Positions 8,604 through 16,966 are shown, numbered from the stretch's first letter. The stretch is 64,000 bases of DNA from Geothrix sp. (GCA_030681515.1 JAUXSE010000014.1:62001-126000); one strand, 5' to 3'. Notes: generated by a model not told the origin, from the sequence alone. Program-made: numbers and translations.

Positions 8604-9317
8604 TCAGCGCATCCGGGGCAGCGGCCGCGCCAGCAGCTCCTGGCCGCTGAGCAGCTCCGCCAGCGTCTGGTGGCGCGGGCTGAGCACCATGCAAAGGAAA
8701 CTCAAGGGGAAGCAGGCCACCGAAAGCATGTGGACCAGGGAGAAGGTCATGCGGCGTTCGGGGGTGTTTTCGGGAAGGGTGACGCCAAAGAAGCCCATCA
8801 TCGGCGATTGCCCGGTGAGCACCAGCGGCGCCATGAAGAACATCCAGGAGGTCGTGAACAGGTAGGGGACGACCATGGGCCAGGCGCCCAGGAACAGGCG
8901 GGCGGGGGAGACGCCCAGCGCCCAGGCCGGCAGCAGCAACGCCAGGCCCTGGGCCATGGCCAGCAGCAATGCCTCGGTGGCCTCGACCCGCACCAGGGGC
9001 CAGAAGCTGGCCGCGGGCTCCTGGGTCTCAAGGGTGGGCTGAATGGCCGAGGCAGGGGGGGGGGCGAGGGGGCGGGGGCGTTCGAGCTCGTCGAGGCTCA
9101 CCTCCACGGCCACGGGGGCCACCCGGCCCAGGGCCGGGGCGGTCAGGGCCCGGGGGGGAGGCTCGAAGGCCGCCTGGGCCAGGGCCGAGGCCTGGAAGAG
9201 GAGGGGGCGGCCCTGCCTGGGCGGAGCCAGGGCCAGGCCGCATTCGGGGCATTCCGCCGCGAGGGGCGAAAGGCGGGTCTGGCAGCTGGGGCAGGTGCGC
9301 CGGGGGGACGAAGACAT
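8604..9317 (-). CDS. Zinc-ribbon and RDD-domain membrane protein
   Basis: A 237-residue protein. Residues 9-27 form a zinc ribbon of two CxxC pairs (CPSCQ, CPECG). A proline/alanine-rich linker follows to about residue 105, then an RDD-type membrane domain with three or four hydrophobic helices and the late segment SPRHQTLAELLSGQ, which resembles the conserved end of RDD proteins (RQTLHD..). The function of such proteins is not defined; some are ion transporters, others are membrane anchors. It is convergent with kimA (14 bases between stops) and lies after the M4 protease terminator, so it is probably transcribed alone. Confidence 0.75.
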   Translation of the reverse strand: MSSSPRRTCPSCQTRLSPLAAECPECGLALAPPRQGRPLLFQASALAQAAFEPPPRALTAPALGRVAPVAVEVSLDELERPRPLAPPPASAIQPTLETQEPAASFWPLVRVEATEALLLAMAQGLALLLPAWALGVSPARLFLGAWPMVVPYLFTTSWMFFMAPLVLTGQSPMMGFFGVTLPENTPERRMTFSLVHMLSVACFPLSFLCMVLSPRHQTLAELLSGQELLARPLPRMR

Positions 9318-9365
9318 GCCCCAACTATCCCGCGAGCCCCAAGTTCAGAACAGGAGGAATCCCGG

Positions 9366-9410
9366 CCCAACCAGGCAGGGGCCCGGTCGCCCGGGCCCCG
9401 CTTGGTTGGG
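9366..9410 (-). terminator. Terminator of the M4 protease gene
   Basis: A long hairpin: outer 8 base pairs CCCAACCA/TGGTTGGG, inner 9 base pairs GGGGCCCGG/CCGGGCCCC, with a four-base loop TCGC. It begins ten bases after the protease stop. It has no clear T-run, so it may be partly factor-dependent. Confidence 0.6.
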
Positions 9411-9420
9411 TGAAGTGGAT

Positions 9421-11034
9421 CTAGTTGACGTTGATGGCCTTGAAGGCATTGACCACGGCGGTGTGCTGGATGGAGCCCGCGGGGTAGCCCAGGGCCACGG
9501 CGGCGCTCAGGCAGGCGGTCTTCGCGCCGGCGTAGTTGGTGCTGGAGGTCATGTAGGCGGTGAGGGCCTTGTAGACGATGCGGGCGGCCGTGTCATTGCC
9601 GATGCCGGTCATGCCGCCGGGCAGGTAGGTCGAGGCGTAGTTCCCGGTGCCCGTGCCCTGGCTCAGGAAGTAGAAGCAGCGGTTCATGGGGCCCGAGCTG
9701 TAGTGCACATCCAGGCGCTTCAGGGTGGAGGACCAGGCGTCCTTGCTGGCGCCATCCAGGCTGGGCTTGTACATGTAGCGGAGGGGGCGGTTGAAGGCGG
9801 GGGTGGCCAGCTGCTCGCCGATGGTCCAGTTGCCGCCGGTGGCGGGGATGGTGCTGCCCGTGGAGCCGCGGTAGAACTCGGCCAGGGTGCCGAAGATATC
9901 GGACATGGATTCGTTCAGGCCGCCGGATTCCGCACGGTAGGTCAGGTTGGCGGTGCGGGAGGTCACGCCGTGGGTCATTTCGTGGCCCGCCACGTCCATG
10001 GAGGTGAGGGTCTGGAAGGAATTGCCATCGCCGTAGGTCATGCAGAAGCAGCTGTCGGACCAGAAGGCGTTGTCATAGCTGTTGCTGTAGTGGACGCGGC
10101 TGTAGGTGGCGGTGCCGAGGGCGTCAATCCCGTTGCGGCCGAAGACGTTCTTGTACATGTCCCAGGTGGTCTGGACGCCGAAGTGGGCATCCACGCCAGC
10201 GGTCTGGCCGTTGGCGGCGGTGGTGGAGGAGCCCTCCACGTAGTTGGCGCCATCGCCCCAGGTGTTGTCGGCATCCGTGTAGAGCGTGCCGGTGCCCGTG
10301 GTGGCGTGGTTCAGGTTGTAGGTCTTCACGCCGGCGCCGCGGGTGGTGTCGTACAGCTCGAAGCCGGTGGCGGCGCTGTTGGTGTTCAGGTTGACGGTGC
10401 CGCTGTACTGGCTGATGCCCGTGCCGTTGGCTCCGGCGGTGTGGAGGGTGCTCCAGCTTTCCAGAATGGCGCCGGTGTGGGCATCCACCAGGAAGTCGGT
10501 GTGGCGGGTTTCGTCCGCGCCGTTTTCCAGTTCGGTGTGGACGTGGTACGCCAGGGCCGGGCGGGAAGTGACGCGGGTGCCGCGCAGAGTCTCCACCTCG
10601 CGGGTGACAGTGGCGATCACCAGCTCGGCGCCGGGGGCGTACGCATAGGCACCCCGGGGGGCGAGGGCCTGGTGGGCGGCGGCCAGGGCTTCGGCGGCGG
10701 CCAGGGTGGGCGATACGTTCAGATTGAGGCCCCGGACCAGCGCATCCGTGCGGGAACCCACCAGGCCGCCCTTCATGTGGACGATGGACTCGCCCTCGAA
10801 GACGCGGACGCCCTTGTAGGTCTGGTCCATGCGGACATGGGCCTCGCCGGTGGCCTCCTCCAGGACGCTCTTGGGCGCGAAGCCATGATCCCGATCCAGG
10901 CCGAGCTGGTAGACCCGGGCATCCAGGTGGCGGCGGGCCTCGTCCGCGATGGGGTTGTCCATGGGGCGGGCGGCGAAGGCCGGGACCATGAGGACCGCGG
11001 TGGCGGCGAGACGAAGGGCAAGACGGGACGGCAT
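9421..11034 (-). CDS. Secreted M4-family (thermolysin-like) metalloprotease
   Basis: A 537-residue secreted endopeptidase. Residues 1-22 are a signal peptide. Residues about 25-195 form the FTP/PepSY-type propeptide that folds and inhibits the enzyme. The catalytic domain carries HEMTH at 351-355 and the third zinc ligand in GGLNESMSD (E375), and the C-terminal helical domain is present with MNRCFYFLSQG. There is no extra C-terminal sorting domain. Function: extracellular protein degradation for amino acids and peptides. A well-formed promoter lies about 110 bases upstream on the minus strand, and a hairpin follows the stop. Confidence 0.93.
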   Translation of the reverse strand: MPSRLALRLAATAVLMVPAFAARPMDNPIADEARRHLDARVYQLGLDRDHGFAPKSVLEEATGEAHVRMDQTYKGVRVFEGESIVHMKGGLVGSRTDALVRGLNLNVSPTLAAAEALAAAHQALAPRGAYAYAPGAELVIATVTREVETLRGTRVTSRPALAYHVHTELENGADETRHTDFLVDAHTGAILESWSTLHTAGANGTGISQYSGTVNLNTNSAATGFELYDTTRGAGVKTYNLNHATTGTGTLYTDADNTWGDGANYVEGSSTTAANGQTAGVDAHFGVQTTWDMYKNVFGRNGIDALGTATYSRVHYSNSYDNAFWSDSCFCMTYGDGNSFQTLTSMDVAGHEMTHGVTSRTANLTYRAESGGLNESMSDIFGTLAEFYRGSTGSTIPATGGNWTIGEQLATPAFNRPLRYMYKPSLDGASKDAWSSTLKRLDVHYSSGPMNRCFYFLSQGTGTGNYASTYLPGGMTGIGNDTAARIVYKALTAYMTSSTNYAGAKTACLSAAVALGYPAGSIQHTAVVNAFKAINVN

Positions 11035-11140
11035 GCAGGCCTCCTGGAGAACCCGAAGGTTCTGGGGTTGGTTGGGGTGGGGATGGGAAAGATGTGTAAG
11101 GCAGCCTACTGAATTACAAGGGACTCGTGGGTGTTAAGAA

Positions 11141-11169
11141 ATGTTAATTTTTTTGAGAATCAGTTTCAA
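11141..11169 (-). promoter_or_regulatory. Sigma-70-type promoter for the M4 protease
   Basis: On the minus strand, a -35 TTGAAA (11164-11169) and a -10 TAACAT (11141-11146) are separated by exactly 17 bases, in an AT-rich island within a GC-rich genome. It drives toward the protease start at 11034. Confidence 0.6.
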
Positions 11170-11227
11170 CAAACGCCCCTCGGGGGCCTTGATGGCAGGA
11201 TAAGGGACCGTCCTATCCGGGAGTTCC

Positions 11228-12523
11228 ATGCCGCCAGCCGCGCCCGCCCTCGAACGCCCCGCGCCGCCACCCGCCTTCCGGTGGCTGGTGCTGGTGGTCA
11301 TCAGCCTGGCCATGTTCGGCAACTACTACGTCTACGATGCCATCAGCCCGCTGGCCGATGTGCTGCAGAAGCAGCTGGGGTTCACCGATTCCAACATCGG
11401 GCTGCTGCAGGGGATCTACAGCGTGCCGAACATCGTGATGGTGCTGCTCGGTGGCATCCTCATTGATCGCATCGGGGTCAAGAAGGCCACCTTCATCTTC
11501 GCCGTGCTCTGCTTCCTCGGCGCGGCCATCACAGCCCTCTCGCCCAAGCTCTGGATCATGGCCTCGGGGCGCCTCGTCTTCGGCCTCGGCGCCGAAAGCC
11601 TCATCGTGGCCGTTACGGCGGCGGTGGCCCAATGGTTCCGGGGCAAGGAGCTGAGCTTCGCCTTCGGCATCAATCTGCTCATCGCGCGGCTGGGCTCCTT
11701 CGCGGCCCTGAACAGCCCCACCTGGGCGAGCTGGGCCTTCGGATCCTGGCGCACGCCCCTGCTCATCGCCACGGTCTTCGGCGCGGTGTGCGTGATCGCC
11801 GCGGGCGTCTACTGGCTCATGGAGAACGGCGCCGCCCGCCGCTACACGCTGGGTTCCCAGGGCGGCACCGACAGGGTGGTCTGGGGCGATCTGCTGAAGT
11901 TCAGCCCCACCTACTGGTACGTGGTGGCCCTCTGCATCACCTTCTACAGCGGCATCTTCCCCTTCCAGACCTTCGCGGTGAAGTTCTTCCAGGACGCCCA
12001 CGGGGTGAGCCGCGAAACCGGCGGCTTCCTGTCCTCCATGCTCACCCTCTTCGCCATGGTCGGCACGCCGCTCTTCGGCCTGATGGTGGATCGCGTGGGC
12101 AAGCGGGCCCTCTTCATGATGGCGGGCAGCCTCCTGTTGGTACCCGTCTACCTCCTCATGGCCTACACCTCGGTGAGCCTCTATGTGCCCATGGCCATGA
12201 TGGGCATCGCCTTCAGCCTCATCCCCGCCATCATGTGGCCCTCGGTGGCCTACCTGGTGCCCCAGGAGAAGCTGGGCACGGCCTACGGCCTGATGACGCT
12301 CATCCAGAACGTGGGCCTCGCCACCTTCAATTTCCTCATCGGCTGGGCCAACGATCATTCCGCCGCCAGCGCCGCGAATCCCGGGGGCTACCGGATGGGG
12401 ATGTGGATCTTCAGCAGCCTGGGGCTCTTCGGCTTCCTCTTCGCCTACCTGCTGCGCCGCGCCGAAACGGGACCGGACGCGAAGGGCCTCGAAACCATCA
12501 CGACCGCGAATCAGGCCGGGTAG
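11228..12523 (+). CDS. MFS transporter, distantly MFSD1-like
   Basis: A 431-residue, 12-helix major facilitator. The first helix region NYYVYDAISPLADVL and the loop-2 motif GGILIDRIGVKKA fit the MFS fold; the pattern of a YYVYD helix followed by GIYSVPN and GGILIDRIG resembles the MFSD1 (lysosomal dipeptide exporter) branch. Substrate is not readable. It diverges from the secreted M4 protease, which makes peptide uptake or export plausible but only by association. A small ribonuclease lipoprotein begins 32 bases after the stop on the same strand. The ATG at 11228 has a GGGAG five bases ahead. Confidence 0.8.
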   Translation: MPPAAPALERPAPPPAFRWLVLVVISLAMFGNYYVYDAISPLADVLQKQLGFTDSNIGLLQGIYSVPNIVMVLLGGILIDRIGVKKATFIFAVLCFLGAAITALSPKLWIMASGRLVFGLGAESLIVAVTAAVAQWFRGKELSFAFGINLLIARLGSFAALNSPTWASWAFGSWRTPLLIATVFGAVCVIAAGVYWLMENGAARRYTLGSQGGTDRVVWGDLLKFSPTYWYVVALCITFYSGIFPFQTFAVKFFQDAHGVSRETGGFLSSMLTLFAMVGTPLFGLMVDRVGKRALFMMAGSLLLVPVYLLMAYTSVSLYVPMAMMGIAFSLIPAIMWPSVAYLVPQEKLGTAYGLMTLIQNVGLATFNFLIGWANDHSAASAANPGGYRMGMWIFSSLGLFGFLFAYLLRRAETGPDAKGLETITTANQAG

Positions 12524-12555
12524 CGGTAGACTGCCTCCACCCCCCTGGAGGCCGC

Positions 12556-12963
12556 ATGACCCGCTGGCGAAGGATCCTGGCGCACCTGGCCGCGGGCCTG
12601 GTCTGCCTGGCCACCCTTCTGCCGCTCCTCGCCTGTGGGCCCGAACCGGCCGCTCCGGCCCCGGCCCAGGCGCAGATCCAGGTCGCACCGGACCCGGTCC
12701 CGGCCCACGCCCGCGAAACCCTCGCCTACATCCGTCAGCACGGCTACGCCCCCCCCGGTTTCGTGGGCGGGCGCGTCTTCGGCAACTACGAAGGCCTGCT
12801 GCCCCGCTACGATGCCCGGCGGAAGCGAATCGAATACCGGGAATGGGATGTGCGGGCGAAGGCCGAAGGCCGCAGCCGGGGCGCTGAACGCCTGGTCACC
12901 GCCAAGGACGGCCGGGCCTGGTACACCGCCGATCACTACCGCAGCTTCGTCGAGGTGAAATGA
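12556..12963 (+). CDS. Barnase-family ribonuclease with a lipoprotein signal
   Basis: A 135-residue protein. Residues 1-27 form a signal with lipobox LLAC (lipidation at C27), followed by a Pro/Ala linker and a barnase fold. The alignment to barnase is direct: GGRVFGNYEGLLP matches its GGDIFSNREGKLP, and the catalytic residues are all kept: Glu in YREWDV (E96), Arg in ERLVT (R112) and His in TADHYRSF (H127). The enzyme cleaves RNA after guanine. Its stop overlaps the start of a barstar gene (ATGA), so enzyme and inhibitor are translated together. The ATG at 12556 has a GGAG five bases ahead. The membrane-anchored location is unusual for this family. Confidence 0.9.
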   Translation: MTRWRRILAHLAAGLVCLATLLPLLACGPEPAAPAPAQAQIQVAPDPVPAHARETLAYIRQHGYAPPGFVGGRVFGNYEGLLPRYDARRKRIEYREWDVRAKAEGRSRGAERLVTAKDGRAWYTADHYRSFVEVK

Positions 12964-13400
12964 CCGGACCGCCTGTCCCCGCGGGTCCGGGCGGGCCCCT
13001 GATCCACCCCTGGCGCGGGTCTGCGGAGGCCCTGGTGGACGCCACCGCGAGCCAGGCGCCCCGGTGGTGGCTGCGCGGAACCCACATGCGGACCCGGCGG
13101 GGCCTGATGGATGAATGGGCCGCCGCCGCCCAGTTCCCGCCCCATTTCGGGGGCACCTGGGATGCCCTGCGGGACGCCCTGGCAGACCTGCCCGAAGGCG
13201 GCACCTTCCTCGTACTGGAGGCGGACCAGCTGCTCCAGGACGCGCCGCCCGCGGAGGCGGAAACCCTGCTGGCGGTTCTGCGGGCCGTGGCCGAGGATCT
13301 GGCTCATCGGCCCTTCCGGCTCATCCTCCAGGCCGAGCCCGACCGCTTCGAGACCCTGGTGGCGGGGCTCCAGGCCCTTGAGACCGACGGAAGAAGCTAG
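12960..13400 (+). CDS. Barstar-family ribonuclease inhibitor
   Basis: A 146-residue cytoplasmic protein without a signal peptide. Residues 43-110 carry the barstar core: a strand ending in LRGTHM, then the helix RRGLMDEWAAAAQFPPHFGG and WDALRDAL, equivalent to the barnase-binding helix and loop of barstar. The start overlaps the stop of the RNase gene by four bases. It protects the producing cell from RNase that folds before export. It has about 40 extra N-terminal residues relative to barstar (roughly 90), and their role is unknown. Confidence 0.9.
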   Translation: MTGPPVPAGPGGPLIHPWRGSAEALVDATASQAPRWWLRGTHMRTRRGLMDEWAAAAQFPPHFGGTWDALRDALADLPEGGTFLVLEADQLLQDAPPAEAETLLAVLRAVAEDLAHRPFRLILQAEPDRFETLVAGLQALETDGRS

Positions 13401-13483
13401 GCGTCCAAGCGCTCGTCGCGGTACTCGTTTAGACGTTTGGCCAAAGAAGCGTAGAACCGGGTCACCACGGCGGATGGGGGCAT
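13397..13483 (-). CDS. Tiny ORF (28 residues) coupled to yceH
   Basis: An ATG that overlaps the yceH stop codon (ATGA) opens a 28-codon frame whose charged C-terminal half (AKRLNEYRDERLDA) looks helical. The frame exactly fills the gap to the convergent barstar stop. No family recognised. The same overlap style joins many true genes in this window, which is the main support; it could still be chance. Confidence 0.3.
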   Translation of the reverse strand: MPPSAVVTRFYASLAKRLNEYRDERLDA

Positions 13484-14118
13484 CAGAACTGGGCCTTGAA
13501 GGCCTCGAAGGCCTGGCGCAGCTCCGCGAGCTCCTCGTGGAGGGAGCAAAGGTCGGCCTCCAGTTGCTCCATGCGCCCCGCCCGGGCGGGGGCCTCGGGG
13601 GCGATGGGAACGGGACCGCCCGCCTCCACGGGGCCGGACAGCAGGTGCGCCACGCGGGCCTCCCGCGCGCCTGGGGCTCGGGCCAGGCGCAGCACCAGGG
13701 GCGGCTCGGCCTCCATCAGCACCGCCAGGCAGGCCTCCACTTCCGCCAGGTCCGGGAAGGCATACATGCGGCGGGTGTTGGTGCGCAGTTCGCCGGGCGT
13801 CTGGGGGCCCCGCAGCAGCAACTCTCCGAGCAGGGCGGCTTCCTGCACCGAGAGATTCCAGGTGGGCTTCGCCGTGTGCGCGATCTTCAGCACGCGACCC
13901 GGCCAGTGCTCCGCCAGGCCGCGGGCGATGAGGGCCTCCACGGCCCCTTGCACCTCGGATTCACGCACCGATAGCACGGGGTCCCGGTTGCTGGACTGAT
14001 TGCAGGCGTTCACCAGCGTGTTCATGGACAGCGGGTACACATCCGGCGTGCTGAGCTGCTTCTCCAGCAGGCAACCGAGGACGCGGCATTCCAGGGGGGC
14101 GAGTTCGAGGTCGGGCAT
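13483..14118 (-). CDS. YceH/DUF480 family winged-helix protein
   Basis: A 211-residue protein of the UPF0502 (YceH) family. The N-terminal LECRVLGCLLEKQLSTPDVY and the following YPLSMNTLVNACNQSSNRDP are hallmarks of the first winged-helix domain; a second winged-helix domain follows with LLLRGPQTPGELRTNT. The C-terminal part ends in a short coiled coil (residues about 180-208). The biochemical role is unknown. It starts three bases after thiG and is followed by an overlapping tiny ORF, so it belongs to the rhombotarget-thiG unit. Confidence 0.85.
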   Translation of the reverse strand: MPDLELAPLECRVLGCLLEKQLSTPDVYPLSMNTLVNACNQSSNRDPVLSVRESEVQGAVEALIARGLAEHWPGRVLKIAHTAKPTWNLSVQEAALLGELLLRGPQTPGELRTNTRRMYAFPDLAEVEACLAVLMEAEPPLVLRLARAPGAREARVAHLLSGPVEAGGPVPIAPEAPARAGRMEQLEADLCSLHEELAELRQAFEAFKAQF

Positions 14119-14121
14119 GGC

Positions 14122-14898
14122 TCAGCGTCCGACGATGCCCGCCATCGGGCTGCTGGCGCTGGCGTAGAGGCGCCTGGGCATGCGGCCGCTCTCATACGCG
14201 AGGCGGCCCGCGATCACGGCGTGGTCCATGGCCTGGGCCATCTTGGTGGGCTCGCCGGCCTCGGCCACGGCGGTGTTGAGCAGCACGCCGTCGGCGCCCA
14301 GTTCCATGGCCAGGGCCGCGTCCGAGGCCGTGCCCACACCCGCGTCCACGATCATGGGCAGGCCGTAGGCCTCGACCACTTCCTTGATGAGCAGCAGGGT
14401 CATGGGGTTCTGCACGCCCAGGCCCGAGCCGATGGCGCTGCCCAGGGGCATGATGGCGGCGCAGCCCGCGTCGCAGAGCTTCCTGGCGAGGATGGGATCG
14501 GCGTTCATGTAGGGCAGCACGATGAAGCCCTCCTTCACGAGGATCTTCGCGGCTTCCAGCGTCTCCTCGTTGTCCGGATAGAGGCTCTTCGCATCGCCGA
14601 TCACTTCCAGTTTCACCCAGTCCGTTTGCAGGGCCTCGCGGGCCAGGCGCGCCACGCGCAGGGCGTCCTCGCGGGTGTAGCAGCCGGCGGTGTTGGGCAG
14701 CAGGGCGATATCCTTGGGGATCCAGTTCAGGATGTTGTCCTCGCCCTGGGCGCCCAGATCGAAGCGGCGCACGGCCAGGGTGACCATCTCCACCCGCGCA
14801 GCCCGGTAGCAGGCCTGCATGGTGGCGAAGTCCTTGTACTTGCCCGTGCCGAGGACGAGGCGGTTGTTGAAGGTCTTGCCGGCGATGACGAGGGACAT
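14122..14898 (-). CDS. thiG: Thiazole synthase
   Basis: A 258-residue TIM-barrel enzyme that builds the thiazole phosphate of thiamine from deoxyxylulose phosphate, dehydroglycine and ThiS-thiocarboxylate. Family markers: [12 protein letters not shown] at the start, VKLEVIGD with the Schiff-base lysine near residue 100, [12 protein letters not shown], and [20 protein letters not shown] near the end. Length fits. No thiS, thiH or thiF is adjacent, so the rest of the pathway is elsewhere. It is 46 bases downstream of the rhombosortase and three bases upstream of yceH. Confidence 0.95.
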   Translation of the reverse strand: MSLVIAGKTFNNRLVLGTGKYKDFATMQACYRAARVEMVTLAVRRFDLGAQGEDNILNWIPKDIALLPNTAGCYTREDALRVARLAREALQTDWVKLEVIGDAKSLYPDNEETLEAAKILVKEGFIVLPYMNADPILARKLCDAGCAAIMPLGSAIGSGLGVQNPMTLLLIKEVVEAYGLPMIVDAGVGTASDAALAMELGADGVLLNTAVAEAGEPTKMAQAMDHAVIAGRLAYESGRMPRRLYASASSPMAGIVGR

Positions 14899-14944
14899 GG
14901 GAGGCTCCGGACCACCAGTCTAGCCCCGGCAGCGGAGGCGGGGA

Positions 14945-15427
14945 TCAGGCGGCGCGGGGACGCGGCCAGGGGGGCAGGGCGAAGGCCAGTCCAAGGAGGG
15001 CCCCCCAATGATGGGCGGTGGGCAGGGTCCGCCAGCCTTCGGGGTGGAGGAGGAGGCTGCTTCCGAAAACGGTTTCGGCCCCCAGTTTCAGCGCAAGGCC
15101 GCCAAGCATCATCAGACCGATGGAAGCCGAGTCCCGCCGTCCGGCCTGGCGCAGGCCCACCAGGGCCCAGAGGGCGCAGGCCAGGCCCGAGGCGCCGCGG
15201 TACTGATCCGCGCCCAGCCCGGGAAGCAGCAGCAGGCTGAGCAGGGGAGCCCCCAGGACCAGCACCAGGATCAGGCGCGGGCGGTCGGGAGGGCAGGCCA
15301 GGAGGAAGGGCACGGCGAGTGCCACGGCGTTGGCCAGGGCGTGGTCCCAGCCGAAGTGGGCGAGGTGGCCGGTCCAGAGGCGCCAGGGCTCTTGCAGGGC
15401 CAGGGCGCTGAGGGCGAGGGGATCCAT
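14945..15427 (-). CDS. Rhombosortase (rhomboid-type GlyGly-CTERM protease)
   Basis: A 160-residue intramembrane serine protease with five or six hydrophobic helices. Diagnostic motifs for rhombosortase: RLWTGHLAHFGWDHALANA near residue 16, YRGASGLACALW with the catalytic serine near 82, and AHHWGALLGLAF with the catalytic histidine near 139. Rhombosortases cut the C-terminal GG-helix-basic tails of surface proteins. Its start overlaps the stop of a lipoprotein whose C-terminus has that very tail, which strongly supports the assignment. Shorter than typical rhomboids, as expected. Confidence 0.88.
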   Translation of the reverse strand: MDPLALSALALQEPWRLWTGHLAHFGWDHALANAVALAVPFLLACPPDRPRLILVLVLGAPLLSLLLLPGLGADQYRGASGLACALWALVGLRQAGRRDSASIGLMMLGGLALKLGAETVFGSSLLLHPEGWRTLPTAHHWGALLGLAFALPPWPRPRAA

Positions 15428-16287
15428 CAGGCCCGCCGCATCCGAAGGGCGGCACCGAGGATGAGGGCGGCGGCCATGGCCTCGATCCAGCCGAAGCCGC
15501 CGCCGAAGTTCCGGCCGCCGCTCTGCCGCAGGGATACGCCCTGGCGATCCACCACGTCCACATCCTTGCGATCACCGCTGGCGATCTCGGCCTTGAAGGC
15601 GGCCACTTCGGCGTCCAGGTTCTTGGCCAGATCTGTCATGGCCGCCTGCAGGCCCAGGGACGAATGCTCGCGGAGCTGGCGCTCGCGGTAGGCCCAGGTG
15701 GAGCTGCCCTTGATGCGGCTCTGGCCCGGAGCCCGCAGCAGGAAGGTGTGGCTGGCCACATCGTAGACCGCGGCGTCAATCAGCGTATTCGTATCATTGG
15801 CATCCCCCGGCAGCACGTAGGCGCCGACGATGGAGAGGTAGGTGAAGCTGTACCACCGGGGATCCGTGTTCTGGACCTGGTCCACGCTCGCCAGCGCCAT
15901 CACGTCCACCCCGTACATCCCGGCCACCTGGTCCATGTTCTCAAAGCCGCCGCCCGCGCGCAGGTAGGCGCTGGGGATGAGCTTGATCTCCGTGATCCAG
16001 GGCTTGTCCTTGAAGCTCTGCTTCACCACCTCGAGCAGCTGCTTCTCCTGGCCCGGAGCCATCAGGTTCTGGATTCGCCAGGACTGCGATCCGCCGGGCA
16101 CGAAGGCGACCCCGAGGCGCAGGGGCAGCTTCAGGCGCGCCCCGGCCGGGTTCGGGGTGGGCGCTGCCTTCGCCTTGGGGTAGAGGTAGTCCATCAGGCT
16201 GCTCCGCCGCTGCACGGTTTCAGGCGTGGCACAGCCCGTAGCGATCAGGGCCAGGGCGCCGATGAGGGAAAGAATCATGGATTTCAT
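15427..16287 (-). CDS. Rhombotarget lipoprotein
   Basis: A 286-residue envelope lipoprotein. The start at 16287 has AGGAGG five bases upstream and gives a signal MKSMILSLIGALALIATGC, lipidated at C19. The body contains GVAFVPGGSQ, LIPSAYLRAGGGFENMDQVA and a domain of unknown function. The C-terminus is GGRNFGGGFGWIEAMAAALI, then LGAALRMRRA: a glycine-rich cleavage region, a hydrophobic helix and a basic end. This is the rhombotail recognised by rhombosortases, and the cognate enzyme overlaps by four bases. The divergent TetR gene and three GTATGG half-sites in between suggest local regulation. Confidence 0.85.
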   Translation of the reverse strand: MKSMILSLIGALALIATGCATPETVQRRSSLMDYLYPKAKAAPTPNPAGARLKLPLRLGVAFVPGGSQSWRIQNLMAPGQEKQLLEVVKQSFKDKPWITEIKLIPSAYLRAGGGFENMDQVAGMYGVDVMALASVDQVQNTDPRWYSFTYLSIVGAYVLPGDANDTNTLIDAAVYDVASHTFLLRAPGQSRIKGSSTWAYRERQLREHSSLGLQAAMTDLAKNLDAEVAAFKAEIASGDRKDVDVVDRQGVSLRQSGGRNFGGGFGWIEAMAAALILGAALRMRRA

Positions 16288-16314
16288 GAGACCTCCTGGG
16301 CCAAATGCCTTCCT

Positions 16315-16341
16315 GTATGGAATCCATACGGTATCGTATGG
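16315..16341. promoter_or_regulatory. Overlapping palindromes, probable TetR operator
   Basis: GTATGGA-A-TCCATAC (16315-16329) overlaps CCATACG-GTAT-CGTATGG (16324-16341), giving three GTATGG half-sites in alternating orientation in the 85-base gap between the rhombotarget lipoprotein and the divergent TetR gene. That is the expected place and size for an autoregulatory TetR operator. Confidence 0.6.
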
Positions 16342-16372
16342 TAGGCTGGTCCGGCCCCTCGTCAAGGCCGCC

Positions 16373-16966
16373 ATGTCCGCTCCAAAGAAGATGGTCCGAC
16401 CTGCCGCTCCGCTTTCGCGGGAGGCCTGGGTGTTGGCCGCCACGAACCTCATCGCCCGGGACGGGGTGCAGGCCGTGGCCGTGGAACCCCTGGCGCAGGC
16501 ACTGGGGGTCACCAAGGGGAGTTTCTACTGGCATTTCCGGAACCGGGACGAGCTGATCCACGCGGTCCTGGAGGCCTGGGAGCAGGACCAGGGCGCGGAC
16601 GTGGTCAGCCGCTACGGGGGCATCGCCGATCCCCGGCGTCGCCTGCGGGTGCTGCTCTTCGCGGCCTTCGAGGATGTGGAGAACGGGCGATTCTTCGCGG
16701 CGCTGGCGGTGTCCAGCGAGGATCCCCGGGTGAAGCCCGCCCTCCGCCGGGCCACGGAGCGTCGCCTCGCCTTCGGGGTGGAGGCGTTCCAGGCCATGGG
16801 GTTCGCGGAAAAGGAGGCCCGGGAACGGTCCCTGCTGGCCTACGCCGCCTACGCGGGCTATTTCCAGTTGCTCCGCACCATGCCCGATGCCGTGAGGGCC
16901 GTCACGGATCTCAGCGGCTACGTGAGGCGCCTGGCGGATGCGCTGGTGCCGGCGGAGTTGCGCTAG
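16373..16966 (+). CDS. TetR/AcrR-family transcriptional regulator
   Basis: A 197-residue repressor. Residues 15-60 form the three-helix DNA-binding domain: AWVLAATNLIARDGVQAVAV, then LAQALGVTKGSFYWHFRNRD, where GSFYWHF is the TetR recognition-helix signature. The C-terminal ligand-binding domain is helical and unspecific. It diverges from the rhombotarget/rhombosortase genes over 85 bases with overlapping palindromes and is the most likely regulator of that unit and of itself. The ATG at 16373 was chosen since the DNA-binding domain begins soon after. The dapE gene follows 77 bases downstream. Confidence 0.9.
   Translation: MSAPKKMVRPAAPLSREAWVLAATNLIARDGVQAVAVEPLAQALGVTKGSFYWHFRNRDELIHAVLEAWEQDQGADVVSRYGGIADPRRRLRVLLFAAFEDVENGRFFAALAVSSEDPRVKPALRRATERRLAFGVEAFQAMGFAEKEARERSLLAYAAYAGYFQLLRTMPDAVRAVTDLSGYVRRLADALVPAELR

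Noticed and set aside
9043-11112. A 689-codon open frame opposite the M4 protease
   Set aside because: Low-complexity Gly/Val/Ala frame antisense to a protease with full catalytic motifs; composition is that of a shadow frame.
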